Shown here piece by piece: positions 29,524 to 38,342 of a stretch of DNA of 64,000 bases; position 1 is the stretch's first letter, and every line of letters starts with the position of its first letter. The notes under the pieces were generated by a model, which saw only the letters and a list, made by a program, of their open reading frames with translations, was not told the DNA's origin and searched no databases. The position numbers and the translations under genes were made by a program. This DNA is from an uncultured Actinomycetes bacterium (GTDB lineage Bacteria; Actinomycetota; Thermoleophilia; Solirubrobacterales; 70-9), in assembly GCA_946482365.1 (NCBI GenBank), contig CAMLQY010000010.1:1-64000 (forward strand), written 5' to 3'.

Positions 29524-29682
29524 CTAGATCTGTTGAGACTGAGCGTCAGATTTCGCTGGCTTACGGGCTTCCTCGCGGACTCGCTTCTTCGCCTTCTTGG
29601 CGTAGTCCTCGGGCGAGATAGTCCCTTTGAGCAGGTTGAGATAGAGATCAGACGGGCCGGTCGGTATCGATCCATGTGCCAT
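29524..29682 (-). CDS. 52-residue basic protein, coupled to the GAF gene
   Basis: Small gene too short for usual thresholds. The ATG at 29682 overlaps the TGA stop of the GAF gene (ATGA), with AAAGGG seven bases upstream. The product starts MAHGSIPTGPSDLYLNLLKG, continues with ISPEDYAKKAKKRVREEAR and ends at a TAG. The N-terminal half looks like a short structured segment and the C-terminal half a charged helix. Coupling to the upstream gene and an uninterrupted, sensible composition support it as real. Function unknown; perhaps a partner or regulator of the GAF protein. Confidence 0.6.
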   Translation of the reverse strand: MAHGSIPTGPSDLYLNLLKGTISPEDYAKKAKKRVREEARKPAKSDAQSQQI

Positions 29683-30353
29683 CAATTGCCCTTTCTCTCG
29701 GGAGCGTTTGGCTCCTCAGGTGCGCCGAGTCTATGCGACTGCCCGGCGTCGTGGTCCATTGCCCAAGCGAGCCCGATGAAGCCGCCAAGAAGCTCAACAT
29801 AGGTTAGATCGCTTTTCAAAAAAGCTCCCTTCTCGCTCGAAACGACATTGAGCACCGCCACCCCTGTGTCTCCCACGATGATCGGCATCGAGGCGAGCGA
29901 GCCATAGCTGCGGTTGTCGCTTGCCAGGGGATGTCGGCTCCAGCGGTCGTCCTCATCGACATTGTTAGTCCACTGGAGGTCACCGGACTCCAAGGCATGG
30001 CCCGCAATCGAGGTCTTTGGAAGCGAGAAGTTGCTCTTGCGCCCAAGTGAGTGCCCCGACTCGTAGAGCATCCGGAATGTTTGAGCGTCATCGTCGAACT
30101 CCAAGACGGAGAGGCGAATTTCCTCGCCGCTGACGGCGCTAAGGCCGAACCGGGCTGGAGCCAGAACGCCCCGCTCAATGAAGTCCTCAAATGAAACGTC
30201 GAGCTGTCCAGCTGCGACATCGCGAAGGGCAAGGATCGCCTCTCCGACGAGATCGGCTTGATAGGCGAGTAGATCCTCCCCGAACCGCAGGACTCGCCCA
30301 AAGAATGTGCCTGCCGCAAAGGCCAGGACAGCGATCAAGACGACTACCCACAA
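29682..30353 (-). CDS. Membrane-anchored GAF-like domain protein
   Basis: Predicted sensor-like protein. A single N-terminal membrane helix (LWVVVLIAVLAFAAGTFFG) is followed by a short helical linker and a GAF-type domain of about 150 residues (IRLSVLEFDDDAQTFRMLYES; SIAGHALESGDLQWTNNV; YGSLASMPIIVGDTGVAVLNVVSSEKGAFLKSDL). The start is uncertain: TTG 30353 places the helix at the N-terminus, while the frame remains open to 30722 across the divergent MMPL start. Base composition and codon use are visibly less GC-rich than in neighbours, suggesting an acquired segment. No output domain is attached, so signalling would need a partner. Confidence 0.7.
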   Translation of the reverse strand: MWVVVLIAVLAFAAGTFFGRVLRFGEDLLAYQADLVGEAILALRDVAAGQLDVSFEDFIERGVLAPARFGLSAVSGEEIRLSVLEFDDDAQTFRMLYESGHSLGRKSNFSLPKTSIAGHALESGDLQWTNNVDEDDRWSRHPLASDNRSYGSLASMPIIVGDTGVAVLNVVSSEKGAFLKSDLTYVELLGGFIGLAWAMDHDAGQSHRLGAPEEPNAPERKGN

Positions 30354-30597
30354 CGTGATCGGAGCATCGAATCTGGATGCGATCCCGAAACGAGGGCATG
30401 ACGTGACTACTTCGACGGCTCCCAGCCCGTTCCTTATAGAGGCGTCGCCCCGCCTGAGTCTCCCAACTGCGCCGGGAATTCGTGGAGGAGAAGCGCGAGC
30501 CCCGCGCTGCGGCGGGATCGTCTCTACACAGAAGGGATAGGCGTGATCGTCCTCACAAACAATCGCGTTCGCTTGCGAAAAGCTGGCCATCCAGCCA

Positions 30598-32796
30598 ATG
30601 CACGACTTCATGGTCAAGCTCGCAGGGTTCCTCGGCCGCCGCCGCCGGCTCGTCCTGTTCGCCTGGGTCGCGGTCGTGGCGCTGGCGCTGCCGTTCGCCA
30701 TGAACCAGACCGACCACCTCACCGGTGGCGGCTTCGACGTGCCGGGAAGCGAGTCGAAGGCGGTGAGCGACTCGCTTCAGCGGGACTTCGCGGAGGAGAC
30801 CGGCGGCATCACCGTGCTGTTGCAGGCCGAGCCGGGCGCCGGTGCGGCAGCTGAAGCCGCGGCGATCGGCCGGGTCCGCCGCGCCGTCGCCGGCCTCGAC
30901 GAAACGACGCTTCCCGCCTCGGCGGTTCGCAGCGCGGAGGCCTCGCTGCGGAGGACCGGCTCCGCCCTGCTCCCCCTGCGCAGCGAGCAGCCGGCGGACC
31001 GCCAGACCGATTCGGCCGTGATCCTGCGCGAAGACCTCGAGCTCGGTGTCGCCGAGGGAGGCGTGACCACCTACCTGGCCGGGCAGCCGACCGTCTGGGC
31101 GGGGCTTCAGGAGCTCTCCAAGGAAGACCTCTCCAAAGCAGAGGCGGGCGGCTTCCCGATCGTCGCCCTGATCCTCCTCGTCGTCTTCGGCTCGCTCGCG
31201 GCGGCGGTGCTGCCGCTGACCCTCGGCTTCGTCAGCGTGATCGTCACCGGCGCCCTCATCTACTTCCTCTCGCTGCAGATGAGCACCTCGGTCTTCGTCA
31301 CCAACATGGCCTCGATGATCGGGATCGGGGTCGCGATCGACTACTCGCTCTTCATTCTCGCCCGCTACCGCGAGGAGCGGGCGAAGGGACGCGACCCCGA
31401 CGCCGCGCGCTCGGAGGCGCTCGCGACCTCCGGCCTGGCGGTGACCTTCTCCGGCCTCGCCGTGATCGTCTCGCTGGCGGGGCTGTGGATGGTCGACAAC
31501 CAGGCCCTGCGCTCGATGGCGCTGGGGGCGATGACCGTCGTCGCGGTCTCGATCCTCACCGCGACCACCCTGCTCCCGGTGTTGATCGCGATGCTGGGCG
31601 ACCGGGTGATGCCGGGCGGCATCGTCGCCAAGGTGCTGGGGATCTTCCGCCGGCAAGGTGAGCGCCCGGACCGCGAGGCGTTCTGGGTCAGGTGGACCAA
31701 TCGCGTGATGGCGCACCCGTGGGTCGCGGTGATCGGCGTCTCCGCCGTCCTGCTGACGCTGGCGGCGCCGCTGCTCTCGGTCGAGACCGGCACGGGCGCG
31801 CTCGAGCAGTTCCCGAAGGACAGCGACGTGCGGGTCGGCAACGAGCTGGTCGCCAGGCAGCTCGGCGGCGCCGCCGACCCGGTACAGGTCGTGGCCTCTC
31901 TCGACGGGCCCAACCCCACTCGCGCCGACCGCGTCGCTGTCCTCTCCTTCTCGCGCACCCTGGCCGGGACGCCGGGCATCGACAGCGTCGCCCCGCCGCT
32001 GTACGCCGGCGGCGAGGTCCTTTTCCAGGCGACCCCGAGCGCCCCCAGCGAGTCCGATGCCACCCGCGCCCTGATCGGACGGCTGCGCGACTCCGTCGTA
32101 CCCGCCACCGCCCTGAGCCAAGTCGCCACCGTCGACGTCGGCGGCGAGACCGCGCGCAGCGACGACGCCCGGGCCCAGATCAACGGCTCGATGTGGAAGA
32201 TCGTCCTTTTCGTCCTGGCGCTCAGCTTCCTCGTCCTGGTCGTGATGCTGCGCTCGCTGCTCTTGCCGCTGAAGGCGGTGCTGATGAACCTGCTCTCGAT
32301 CGGCGCCGCGTTCGGCGTCCTCGTCGCGATCTTCCAGTGGGGCTGGCTCGACGGCCTGCTCGGCTTCGAAAGCCTGGGGGCGCTGGACACGATCAACGTG
32401 CCGCTGATCTTCGCCATCGTCTTCGGCCTCTCGATGGACTACGAGGTCTTCCTGATGTCGCGCATGCGCGAGCGCTACCTCGAGCACGGCGACAACGAGC
32501 GCGCCGTCGCCGAAGGGCTGGCGACCAGCGCCCGCACGATCTCCTCGGCGGCGGCGATCATGACCGCGGTCTTCGCTGTCTTCGTCCTCACCGGCGTGCC
32601 CTCGATCAAGGAGCTGGGGGTGGGCTGCGCGGTGGCGATCGCCCTCGACGCGACCCTGGTCCGGCTGATCCTCGTCCCGGCGGCGATGAAGCTGCTGGGC
32701 GCCTGGAACTGGTGGATGCCGTCCTGGCTGGACCGCGCCCTGCCCGACCTCAGCTTCGAGGGTGGCGGCCGTGAGCCCGAGCCCGAGCTGACCTGA
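30598..32796 (+). CDS. MMPL/RND-family membrane transporter
   Basis: Second MMPL-type exporter of the window, 732 residues. First helix at about 18-38, then an extracytoplasmic domain, a helix block with MIGIGVAIDYSLFILARYREE, a second external domain, and a second block with IVFGLSMDYEVFLMSRMRERY. Both Asp-Tyr motifs of the proton relay are present. It ends in the typical WWMP motif after the last helix (NWWMPSWLDRALP). Starts ATG 30598 or ATG 30610 are both possible. Unlike the copy at 4078 it has no adjacent regulator; a TetR gene lies 1.1 kb upstream. Substrate unknown. Confidence 0.92.
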   Translation: MHDFMVKLAGFLGRRRRLVLFAWVAVVALALPFAMNQTDHLTGGGFDVPGSESKAVSDSLQRDFAEETGGITVLLQAEPGAGAAAEAAAIGRVRRAVAGLDETTLPASAVRSAEASLRRTGSALLPLRSEQPADRQTDSAVILREDLELGVAEGGVTTYLAGQPTVWAGLQELSKEDLSKAEAGGFPIVALILLVVFGSLAAAVLPLTLGFVSVIVTGALIYFLSLQMSTSVFVTNMASMIGIGVAIDYSLFILARYREERAKGRDPDAARSEALATSGLAVTFSGLAVIVSLAGLWMVDNQALRSMALGAMTVVAVSILTATTLLPVLIAMLGDRVMPGGIVAKVLGIFRRQGERPDREAFWVRWTNRVMAHPWVAVIGVSAVLLTLAAPLLSVETGTGALEQFPKDSDVRVGNELVARQLGGAADPVQVVASLDGPNPTRADRVAVLSFSRTLAGTPGIDSVAPPLYAGGEVLFQATPSAPSESDATRALIGRLRDSVVPATALSQVATVDVGGETARSDDARAQINGSMWKIVLFVLALSFLVLVVMLRSLLLPLKAVLMNLLSIGAAFGVLVAIFQWGWLDGLLGFESLGALDTINVPLIFAIVFGLSMDYEVFLMSRMRERYLEHGDNERAVAEGLATSARTISSAAAIMTAVFAVFVLTGVPSIKELGVGCAVAIALDATLVRLILVPAAMKLLGAWNWWMPSWLDRALPDLSFEGGGREPEPELT

Positions 32797-32797
32797 A

Positions 32798-32803
32798 TAG
32801 GCT
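32798..32803 (+). promoter_or_regulatory. -10 box TAGGCT of the amidase gene
   Basis: Ends 7 nt before ATG 32811, immediately after the MMPL stop. Confidence 0.45.
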
Positions 32804-32810
32804 TGCGGCC

Positions 32811-34247
32811 ATGAGCGACGACCTCGCTTTCGCGGGAGCGGCGAAGCAGGCGGAGATGGTGCGGGCGGGGGAGGCCTCCCCTACCGAGCTGGTGCAGCTC
32901 TGCCTCGACCGGATCGCCCGCCTCGACCCGCAGCTGAACGCGTTCCGCAAGGTCCTCGCCGAGAAGGCTCTGCTCGAAGCCCAGCAGGCCGAGGCGCGGC
33001 TGAAGGCCGGCGAGGAGCGGCCGCTGCTCGGCGTGCCGGTCGCGATCAAGGACGAAAGCGCGGTCGCCGGCGAGGTGACCAGTTTCGGCACCGACGCCTT
33101 CACCGAGCCGGCCAAGGAGGACTGCGAGATGGTGCGGCGACTGCGCGAGGCCGGCGCGATCGTGATCGGCCTGACGCTGCTGCCCGAGCTTGCGATCTGC
33201 GGCTTCACCGAGTCGGCGACCTACGGCGTGACCCGCAATCCCTGGGACCTCCAGCGCAGCCCGGCCGGCTCCAGCGGCGGCTCCGCCGCCGCGGTGGCGT
33301 CGGGGATGGTCCCGATCGCCTCGGCTGGCGACGGCGGCGGCTCGATCCGCCTGCCGGCGGCGTCCTGCGGCCTCTTCGGGCTGAAACCGACGCGCGGGCG
33401 GATCCCGCTCGACCCGCTCGACGAGGGCTGGAACGGCCTCGCCGTCCTCGGCTGCCTCAGCCGCACGGTGGGGGACACGGCGCTGTGGCTTGACGTCACC
33501 GCCGGCGGCTCGAGGGAGCCCGGCGCGCCGCCGCCGCCCGAGCGCCCCTTCGCCGAGTCGGCGAAGACCTCGCCCGGCAAGCTGCGGGTCGCCTACTCGA
33601 CCCTGGCGCCCCGCGCCGCCGCGCCGCCGACCGTCGACCGCGTCGTCAAGGACGCCGTCGCCGACGCCGCCGAGCTGATGCGCTCGCTCGGCCACGAGGT
33701 GGCGGAGCAAGACCCCGACTGGGGCGGCATCGGCAACAACATCACGCCCAGGTTCCTGCGCGGCGTCTCGGAGACCGTGGACGACGTCCCCCACCCCGAG
33801 CGCCTCGAAAGCCGCACCCGAGGCTTCGGCCGCCTCGGCCGCCACCTCCCGGACTCGCTCTTCCAGCGCGCCCTGCGCGGCCGCGACGTCGACGCCGCCC
33901 GCATCAACGCGATCTTCGACTCCTTCGACGTGCTGATGACCCCGGTGATGGGCGGCACCGCGATCCCGATCCGCCGCTGGGAGGGCCAGGGAGCTATCCG
34001 CACCGTGATCGGAATGAGCCGCTTCTATCCCTACTGCGTCCCCTGGAACCACCTCGGCAACCCGGCGATGTCGGTGCCGATGGGCATAGCCGCCGACGGG
34101 CTGCCCCTGGCCGTCCAGATCATCGGCCGCCCGGGAGACGAGGCGAGGCTGCTTTCGCTTGCGGGTCAGCTGGAGGCCGAGCGGCCATGGGCCGACAAGC
34201 GGCCGCAGCACGACGCCTTGGGGATCAGCAGCGGGCCTACCACCTGA
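32811..34247 (+). CDS. Amidase-signature family hydrolase
   Basis: Amide hydrolase of 478 residues with the complete amidase signature: the catalytic Lys in VPVAIKDES, the glycine/serine-rich stretch RSPAGSSGGSAAAVASG with the cis-Ser, and the nucleophile region DGGGSIRLPAASCGLFGLKPTRGRIP. It resembles GatA-like and 6-aminohexanoate-hydrolase-like amidases, but no gatB/gatC is near, so a catabolic or detoxifying amidase is more likely. The last 11 bases overlap the 3' end of the convergent FAD oxidoreductase gene. Start ATG 32811 follows a -10 box and is 14 bases after the MMPL stop. Confidence 0.9.
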   Translation: MSDDLAFAGAAKQAEMVRAGEASPTELVQLCLDRIARLDPQLNAFRKVLAEKALLEAQQAEARLKAGEERPLLGVPVAIKDESAVAGEVTSFGTDAFTEPAKEDCEMVRRLREAGAIVIGLTLLPELAICGFTESATYGVTRNPWDLQRSPAGSSGGSAAAVASGMVPIASAGDGGGSIRLPAASCGLFGLKPTRGRIPLDPLDEGWNGLAVLGCLSRTVGDTALWLDVTAGGSREPGAPPPPERPFAESAKTSPGKLRVAYSTLAPRAAAPPTVDRVVKDAVADAAELMRSLGHEVAEQDPDWGGIGNNITPRFLRGVSETVDDVPHPERLESRTRGFGRLGRHLPDSLFQRALRGRDVDAARINAIFDSFDVLMTPVMGGTAIPIRRWEGQGAIRTVIGMSRFYPYCVPWNHLGNPAMSVPMGIAADGLPLAVQIIGRPGDEARLLSLAGQLEAERPWADKRPQHDALGISSGPTT

Positions 34248-35793
34248 CCGGCAGCAACTTTGCGACGGTGCGCTGGTCGCGGAGGGCGGATTGCGCGGCC
34301 GCCCACCCGCATACCCCGTGGACAGAACCGCCGGGGAAGGTCGAGGCGCTGGCGAGGTAGAGGCCGCGGATCGGCGTGCGATAGGGCGAGAGCGCCGGCC
34401 CCGGCCGCAGGATCATCTGATCCAGGGCGTAGCTGCCGCCGCCGATGTCGCCACCGATCAGGTTCGGGTTTGCCCTTTCCATCTGCGCCGGCCCGAGCAC
34501 GTGCCGGGCGAGGATCCTGTCGCGAAACGAAGGTGCGAACCGTTCGACCTGCGCCTCCATCCGCTCGACATGGAGGGAAAGGTCTCGGTCGTCCATCCCC
34601 GCCGGAATCCTGGTGTAGGCCCAGGCGGTGTGACGTCCCGCCGGCGCGCGTGTCCCGTCGGCGAGGGATTGCTGGCCGAGAATGAGGAAGGGGCGTGAGG
34701 GAAGCCGGCTCGACCGCAGCTCTCGGCAGGACCCGACCATCTCACCGGTATCGGCTCCGACGTGGACCGTGCCCGCCCTGCGCGCGTCTTCCGCCAGCCA
34801 GGGGATCGGGGCGTCGAGCGCCCAATCGAGCTTCAAGATGCCGGGACCTTGGCGGAAGCGCCGCAGCCGCTCCACGTAGCGAGCGTCCAAGCTGGAACCG
34901 CCAAGTTGCACCAGCTGGGCCGGGGAAACCGCACAGAGCACCGCCTTGGCGGATACGAGATTCCCTCCGACCATCACGCCCACCGCCCTTCCGCGCTGGA
35001 TCGCCAACCCCTCGACTGGTGCCTCCAGCCGAAGCTCGCCGCCGAGCGACGTCAACCGCCCGATCAGCGCCCCGACCAAGGCGCCGGCACCACCGCGCGG
35101 GCTCGGCCAGCCCACCGCATGCCCCAGCAAGGCCAGGTGCACCGCCATCACCGCGGTCCCCGACATGTGCGGGCTGAGGTCGCTGTGCATCCCGAGCCCG
35201 TAGAACCAGCTCCTCGCGGCCTCGCTGCGAAAGAGGTCCTCGGCGATGGTCGAGGCGGGACTGAGGGTGACCCGGAGGAACTCGAGGCTGCCCTGGAGGC
35301 CGAGGGCGCGCAACATGCCGGCGGCGCCGCGCACCGGAGGGAAGCCGCCGAGGACGGTCGCGCGGACTGCGCCGTGTCCCCTCAGGTAGGGACGGGCGAA
35401 GGCGGCCCAGCGCTCTCCATCGCCGGCCGAGCCTCGCTCGAGGGACTCCGCCGTGCGGTCGAGGTCCCGATGCAGGGAGACACAGCCGCCGTCCTCCAGA
35501 GGATGTGCCATCGCTACCCCGGGGTGCACCCACTCGAGCCCGAAGCGCTCCAGGTCCCACCGTCGGAAGACCGGCGAGGCCGCCGCCGCCGGGTACACCG
35601 CCGAGAAGGTGTCGTGACGGAATCCTGGAAGGGTCAGGTTCTCCGTCCGGACCGCCCCACCGGGTACCGCCTGTCCCTCGAGAACGAGGACGGAGCGTCC
35701 CCGCTCGGCCAGCGCGTTGGCCGCCGAGAGGCCGTTGGGCCCGCTTCCAACCACCACTGCGTCGTACTCCCTCGTGCCTGATTCAAATAGCAT
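34237..35793 (-). CDS. FAD-dependent oxidoreductase, phytoene desaturase (CrtI)-like
   Basis: A 518-residue flavoprotein. The N-terminal dinucleotide-binding motif is VVVGSGPNGLSAANALAERG with the following acidic LEG, and the C-terminal FAD motif is IRGLYLASASTFPGGSVHGVCG: both are CrtI/NAD(P)-amine oxidase landmarks. It belongs to the broad carotenoid desaturase/isomerase-like group; no phytoene synthase or other crt gene is in the window, so the substrate is open. ATG 35793 lies only 12 bases from the divergent ABC-ATPase ATG, and a palindrome fills that gap. Possibly part of a small lipid or isoprenoid cluster with the transporter and methyltransferase that follow. Confidence 0.86.
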   Translation of the reverse strand: MLFESGTREYDAVVVGSGPNGLSAANALAERGRSVLVLEGQAVPGGAVRTENLTLPGFRHDTFSAVYPAAAASPVFRRWDLERFGLEWVHPGVAMAHPLEDGGCVSLHRDLDRTAESLERGSAGDGERWAAFARPYLRGHGAVRATVLGGFPPVRGAAGMLRALGLQGSLEFLRVTLSPASTIAEDLFRSEAARSWFYGLGMHSDLSPHMSGTAVMAVHLALLGHAVGWPSPRGGAGALVGALIGRLTSLGGELRLEAPVEGLAIQRGRAVGVMVGGNLVSAKAVLCAVSPAQLVQLGGSSLDARYVERLRRFRQGPGILKLDWALDAPIPWLAEDARRAGTVHVGADTGEMVGSCRELRSSRLPSRPFLILGQQSLADGTRAPAGRHTAWAYTRIPAGMDDRDLSLHVERMEAQVERFAPSFRDRILARHVLGPAQMERANPNLIGGDIGGGSYALDQMILRPGPALSPYRTPIRGLYLASASTFPGGSVHGVCGWAAAQSALRDQRTVAKLLPVRW

Positions 35794-35797
35794 TGCT

Positions 35798-35815
35798 GAT
35801 CAATCATGAATGATC
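35798..35815. promoter_or_regulatory. 18-bp near-palindrome between divergent starts
   Basis: GATCAATCATGAATGATC matches its own complement at all but two symmetric positions and includes the ABC-ATPase start codon. With TAGCAT at 35788-35793 as a possible -10 for the ABC gene, it is well placed as an operator for both genes. Confidence 0.45.
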
Positions 35816-36762
35816 GTCCCGAGATCTTCGTGGAGGGAGTCTGCAAGCGCTATCGCGGCTCGGGTGTCGGGGTCCTTGCCCTGGAAGACGTTTCCTTTGC
35901 CGTTGCGAGGGGTGAGATCCTCGGCCTGCTGGGGGTCAACGGGGCGGGGAAGTCCACGCTCGTGCGCATCCTCTCGACCCTCCTCAGGCCCGATTCGGGG
36001 ACAGTCAGCATCGCCGGCCACGACGTCCTCCGCGAAGCGGACGCCGTGCGCCGCTCGATCGGGGTCGCACAGCAGGAGGTGGGATTGGACGAGTCGCGCC
36101 CCGTTTGCCGTGTTCTCGATCTCCACGCCCGGCTATACGGGCTGAGCCGGCACGACGGCGCCCGGCGGATCGAAGAGCTGCTCGAGGCCCTGCATCTGCA
36201 AGCGGTGGCAGATCGGAGGATTCGCGACCTCTCCGGCGGCATGCGCCGCAAGGTGGACCTCGCGCTGGCGCTCGTGCACCGGCCGCCGGTCGTCTTCCTC
36301 GACGAGCCCACGTTCGGCATGGACCCGCCCTCCAGGCGCGAGTTCTGGGAGCAGATACGCAGCCTGCGGGAGGAGGGCGCGACCATCCTCCTGACCACCC
36401 AATACCTCGAGGAGGCCGAGCATCTCGCAGACCGGGTGATCATCCTCTCCGAAGGCCGGGTCGTTACCGAGGGTACTCCGAGGGAGTTGAAGCGGGCGGT
36501 CGGAGAGTCGACCCTGGAGCTGGACTTCTCAGACGCGGCCGACGCGGCCCTCGGGGCCTCCTGCCTCGGCGAGGCGAGCCGGCAATTCGGGAACAGCGTG
36601 CACCTGCCCGTCTCCGACCCCGACGACCTTCGTGGGGCGCTCGAGCTGCTCGACGCAGACGCAATCAGCCCGATCGCCGTGAGGCTCGAGGAGCCGAGCC
36701 TCGACGAGCTCTTCCTGCGCGTCGGCCATCCGGCCCGGGCGCCGGCCGAGCTGCTGCGATGA
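35806..36762 (+). CDS. ABC exporter ATP-binding protein, DrrA-type
   Basis: ATPase subunit of an ABC-2 exporter, 318 residues. Walker A GVNGAGKST (residues 43-51), Q-loop VAQQEVGLDE, signature LSGGMRRKVDLA and Walker B VVFLDEPTFGMDPPSRREFW are intact. The C-terminal extension of about 90 residues is like that of DrrA/NodI-type drug and lipid exporters. Its TGA overlaps the permease ATG (ATGA), so the pair forms the complete transporter. The gene is divergent from the CrtI-like gene and shares its promoter region. Substrate unknown; a hydrophobic product of the neighbouring enzymes is a reasonable guess. Confidence 0.93.
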   Translation: MNDRPEIFVEGVCKRYRGSGVGVLALEDVSFAVARGEILGLLGVNGAGKSTLVRILSTLLRPDSGTVSIAGHDVLREADAVRRSIGVAQQEVGLDESRPVCRVLDLHARLYGLSRHDGARRIEELLEALHLQAVADRRIRDLSGGMRRKVDLALALVHRPPVVFLDEPTFGMDPPSRREFWEQIRSLREEGATILLTTQYLEEAEHLADRVIILSEGRVVTEGTPRELKRAVGESTLELDFSDAADAALGASCLGEASRQFGNSVHLPVSDPDDLRGALELLDADAISPIAVRLEEPSLDELFLRVGHPARAPAELLR

Positions 36763-37538
36763 GCCCCGGTCGTCCCCTCCCCTGGAGCCGGCAACTGGCG
36801 ATGCTGACCGGGCGCTCTCTAGCCGTATCGGCGAGGAACCCCGTCGTCGCGATCAACGCCGGCTTGGCGATCTTCTTCATCCTCGTCTACGACGGCAGCC
36901 TCGGCGGGTCGCCCGTGGTGTCGTCCCTGGTGGGAGGGAACTACTTCAACTTCCTCCTTCCCGCCGCGATCCTCGCCGCCTCGATCGCCGGCGGCGCCGC
37001 CGGGATCTCCCTGGTGACCGACCTCCAGTCGAACTACTTCTATCGCCAGCTGACCATGCCGGTCTCCCGGACGGCGCTGATCTGCGCGACGATCCTCGTC
37101 GGGGGAATCCAGGTCCTCATCCAGACGGTCGCCGTGATCGGGGTCGCGGTCCTGCTGGGCGCCGACCCTCACGGCGGCCTCGCGGCGCTCGCGGCGATCT
37201 GTCTCCTGGCCCTCCTCTGGGGCCTCGGATTCGCCGGCTACTCGGTGCTCGTCGCGATCCTCACCCGCGATCCGCAGATCACCTCAGCGGCGAGTGTCGT
37301 CTTCCTGCCGATCATCTTCCTCTCGCCTCTGCTGCTTCCCGAGGAGCAGCTGCGGCCCTGGGTCCAAGCTGCATCGGAGGCCAATCCTGCCAGCTACACG
37401 CTGAAAGCGATGCGGGACCTGCTGGCCTCCGGCCTGCCGAGCCCGTACCTGGCGGACGCCTTCGTGGCCACCGGGATCCTGGTCGCGATCACCCTAAGTG
37501 GGGCGATCCTGGCCTTGCGCCGCCTCGCTCGCGGGTAG
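36759..37538 (+). CDS. ABC-2-type exporter permease, DrrB-like
   Basis: Membrane subunit of 259 residues with six hydrophobic segments. The ABC-2 signature region is present: DLQSNYFYRQLTMPVSRTAL in the cytoplasmic coupling helix area, and FLPIIFLSPLLLPEEQLRPWVQAASEANPASY before the last helix. Coupled to the ATPase by a four-base overlap. The last 45 bases overlap the 3' end of the convergent methyltransferase-like gene, an unusually long convergent overlap that would give antisense 3' ends if both were transcribed fully. Confidence 0.91.
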   Translation: MSPGRPLPWSRQLAMLTGRSLAVSARNPVVAINAGLAIFFILVYDGSLGGSPVVSSLVGGNYFNFLLPAAILAASIAGGAAGISLVTDLQSNYFYRQLTMPVSRTALICATILVGGIQVLIQTVAVIGVAVLLGADPHGGLAALAAICLLALLWGLGFAGYSVLVAILTRDPQITSAASVVFLPIIFLSPLLLPEEQLRPWVQAASEANPASYTLKAMRDLLASGLPSPYLADAFVATGILVAITLSGAILALRRLARG

Positions 37539-38342
37539 AGGCCGGTTCAGGCGCGGCAAGATGCCACCGACCGCTTCGCGGTAGCGCAGGTAGCGAGGGC
37601 CGACCGCATGACTGCAGCGACGGTCCTCGACCGGGAGGTATGGCACCAGCACCCCCAGGTTGACCGCGGCCAGCTCGAGCGCGACCGGCGTGGCGACGCA
37701 GATCGCCAACCCGATCGACATGCAGATCCCACCGGTGAACAGCGGGTGTCGCAACAGTCCGTAGACGCCGCGGTCGATCACCGGCGGTGCCACGCCAGGG
37801 GTGTACTCGTAGACGAAGAACGCACACGACACTCCCAGCTGACGGCTGCCGTTGAGGATCGCAAAACCCCCGAGCCCGGCCAGCAGGAGGCCCAGGGACA
37901 GGACCCAGGCGGACCCGACGATATCTCCCCCATGCACGATGCCCACCGCCATCGGCCGCAGCAGCATGGCGAAGTTGAAGCCGATGCCGAAGCAGAGCTC
38001 CCGCCAGAACGCCCGCTTGTAGGCGTTGCCTCCGGCAGCGAGGTCGCGCGCCTGGTGGCGGGGAAGGAAATAGCCCAGCCAGGACAGCCAGCACGCCCAG
38101 AGGAAGACCTGGAAGATCACGGGAGGGATCGGCAGGAGCTCGCCGATCGCCACGGTGAGACCCAGGAACCCGAGCATGAGGGCGCCGATCAGGGCGCTGA
38201 ATTTGAAGAAGCTCAACAGGTTCGGGGTCCAGCCAAGCGTTGCAAGGAGGTCTCCGGCCCCGAACAGCCGACGGGAGACCAGCGCCACGCGGACGTCTCC
38301 GCTCCCCCTGCCGGGGGCGCTATCGGCAGGTGGCGTCTGCAT
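37494..38342 (-). CDS. Isoprenylcysteine/phospholipid methyltransferase-like membrane protein
   Basis: Integral membrane protein of 282 residues with about six hydrophobic segments. Near the C-terminus it has YGLLRHPLFTGGI and VEDRRCSHAVGPRYLRYREAVGGILP, the SAM-binding RHPxYxG and ExxL-x-YxxY pattern of the ICMT/PEMT superfamily (NnrU- and isoprenylcysteine methyltransferase-like). Substrate could be a lipid or isoprenoid. ATG 38342 is two codons inside a TTG-led frame and overlaps the end of the upstream lipoprotein gene by 23 bases. It neighbours a CrtI-like enzyme and exporter, which hints at a shared small-molecule pathway. Confidence 0.8.
   Translation of the reverse strand: MQTPPADSAPGRGSGDVRVALVSRRLFGAGDLLATLGWTPNLLSFFKFSALIGALMLGFLGLTVAIGELLPIPPVIFQVFLWACWLSWLGYFLPRHQARDLAAGGNAYKRAFWRELCFGIGFNFAMLLRPMAVGIVHGGDIVGSAWVLSLGLLLAGLGGFAILNGSRQLGVSCAFFVYEYTPGVAPPVIDRGVYGLLRHPLFTGGICMSIGLAICVATPVALELAAVNLGVLVPYLPVEDRRCSHAVGPRYLRYREAVGGILPRLNRPLPASEAAQGQDRPT

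Noticed and set aside
29533..29802. 89-codon plus-strand frame over the GAF gene end
   Set aside because: Opposite the 52-residue gene and GAF C-terminus, no promoter-like or homologous feature, composition typical of a shadow frame.
30354..30722. N-terminal extension of the GAF gene beyond TTG 30353
   Set aside because: It would run across the divergent MMPL start and adds Pro/Arg-rich sequence with no recognisable domain; the membrane helix makes a better N-terminus.
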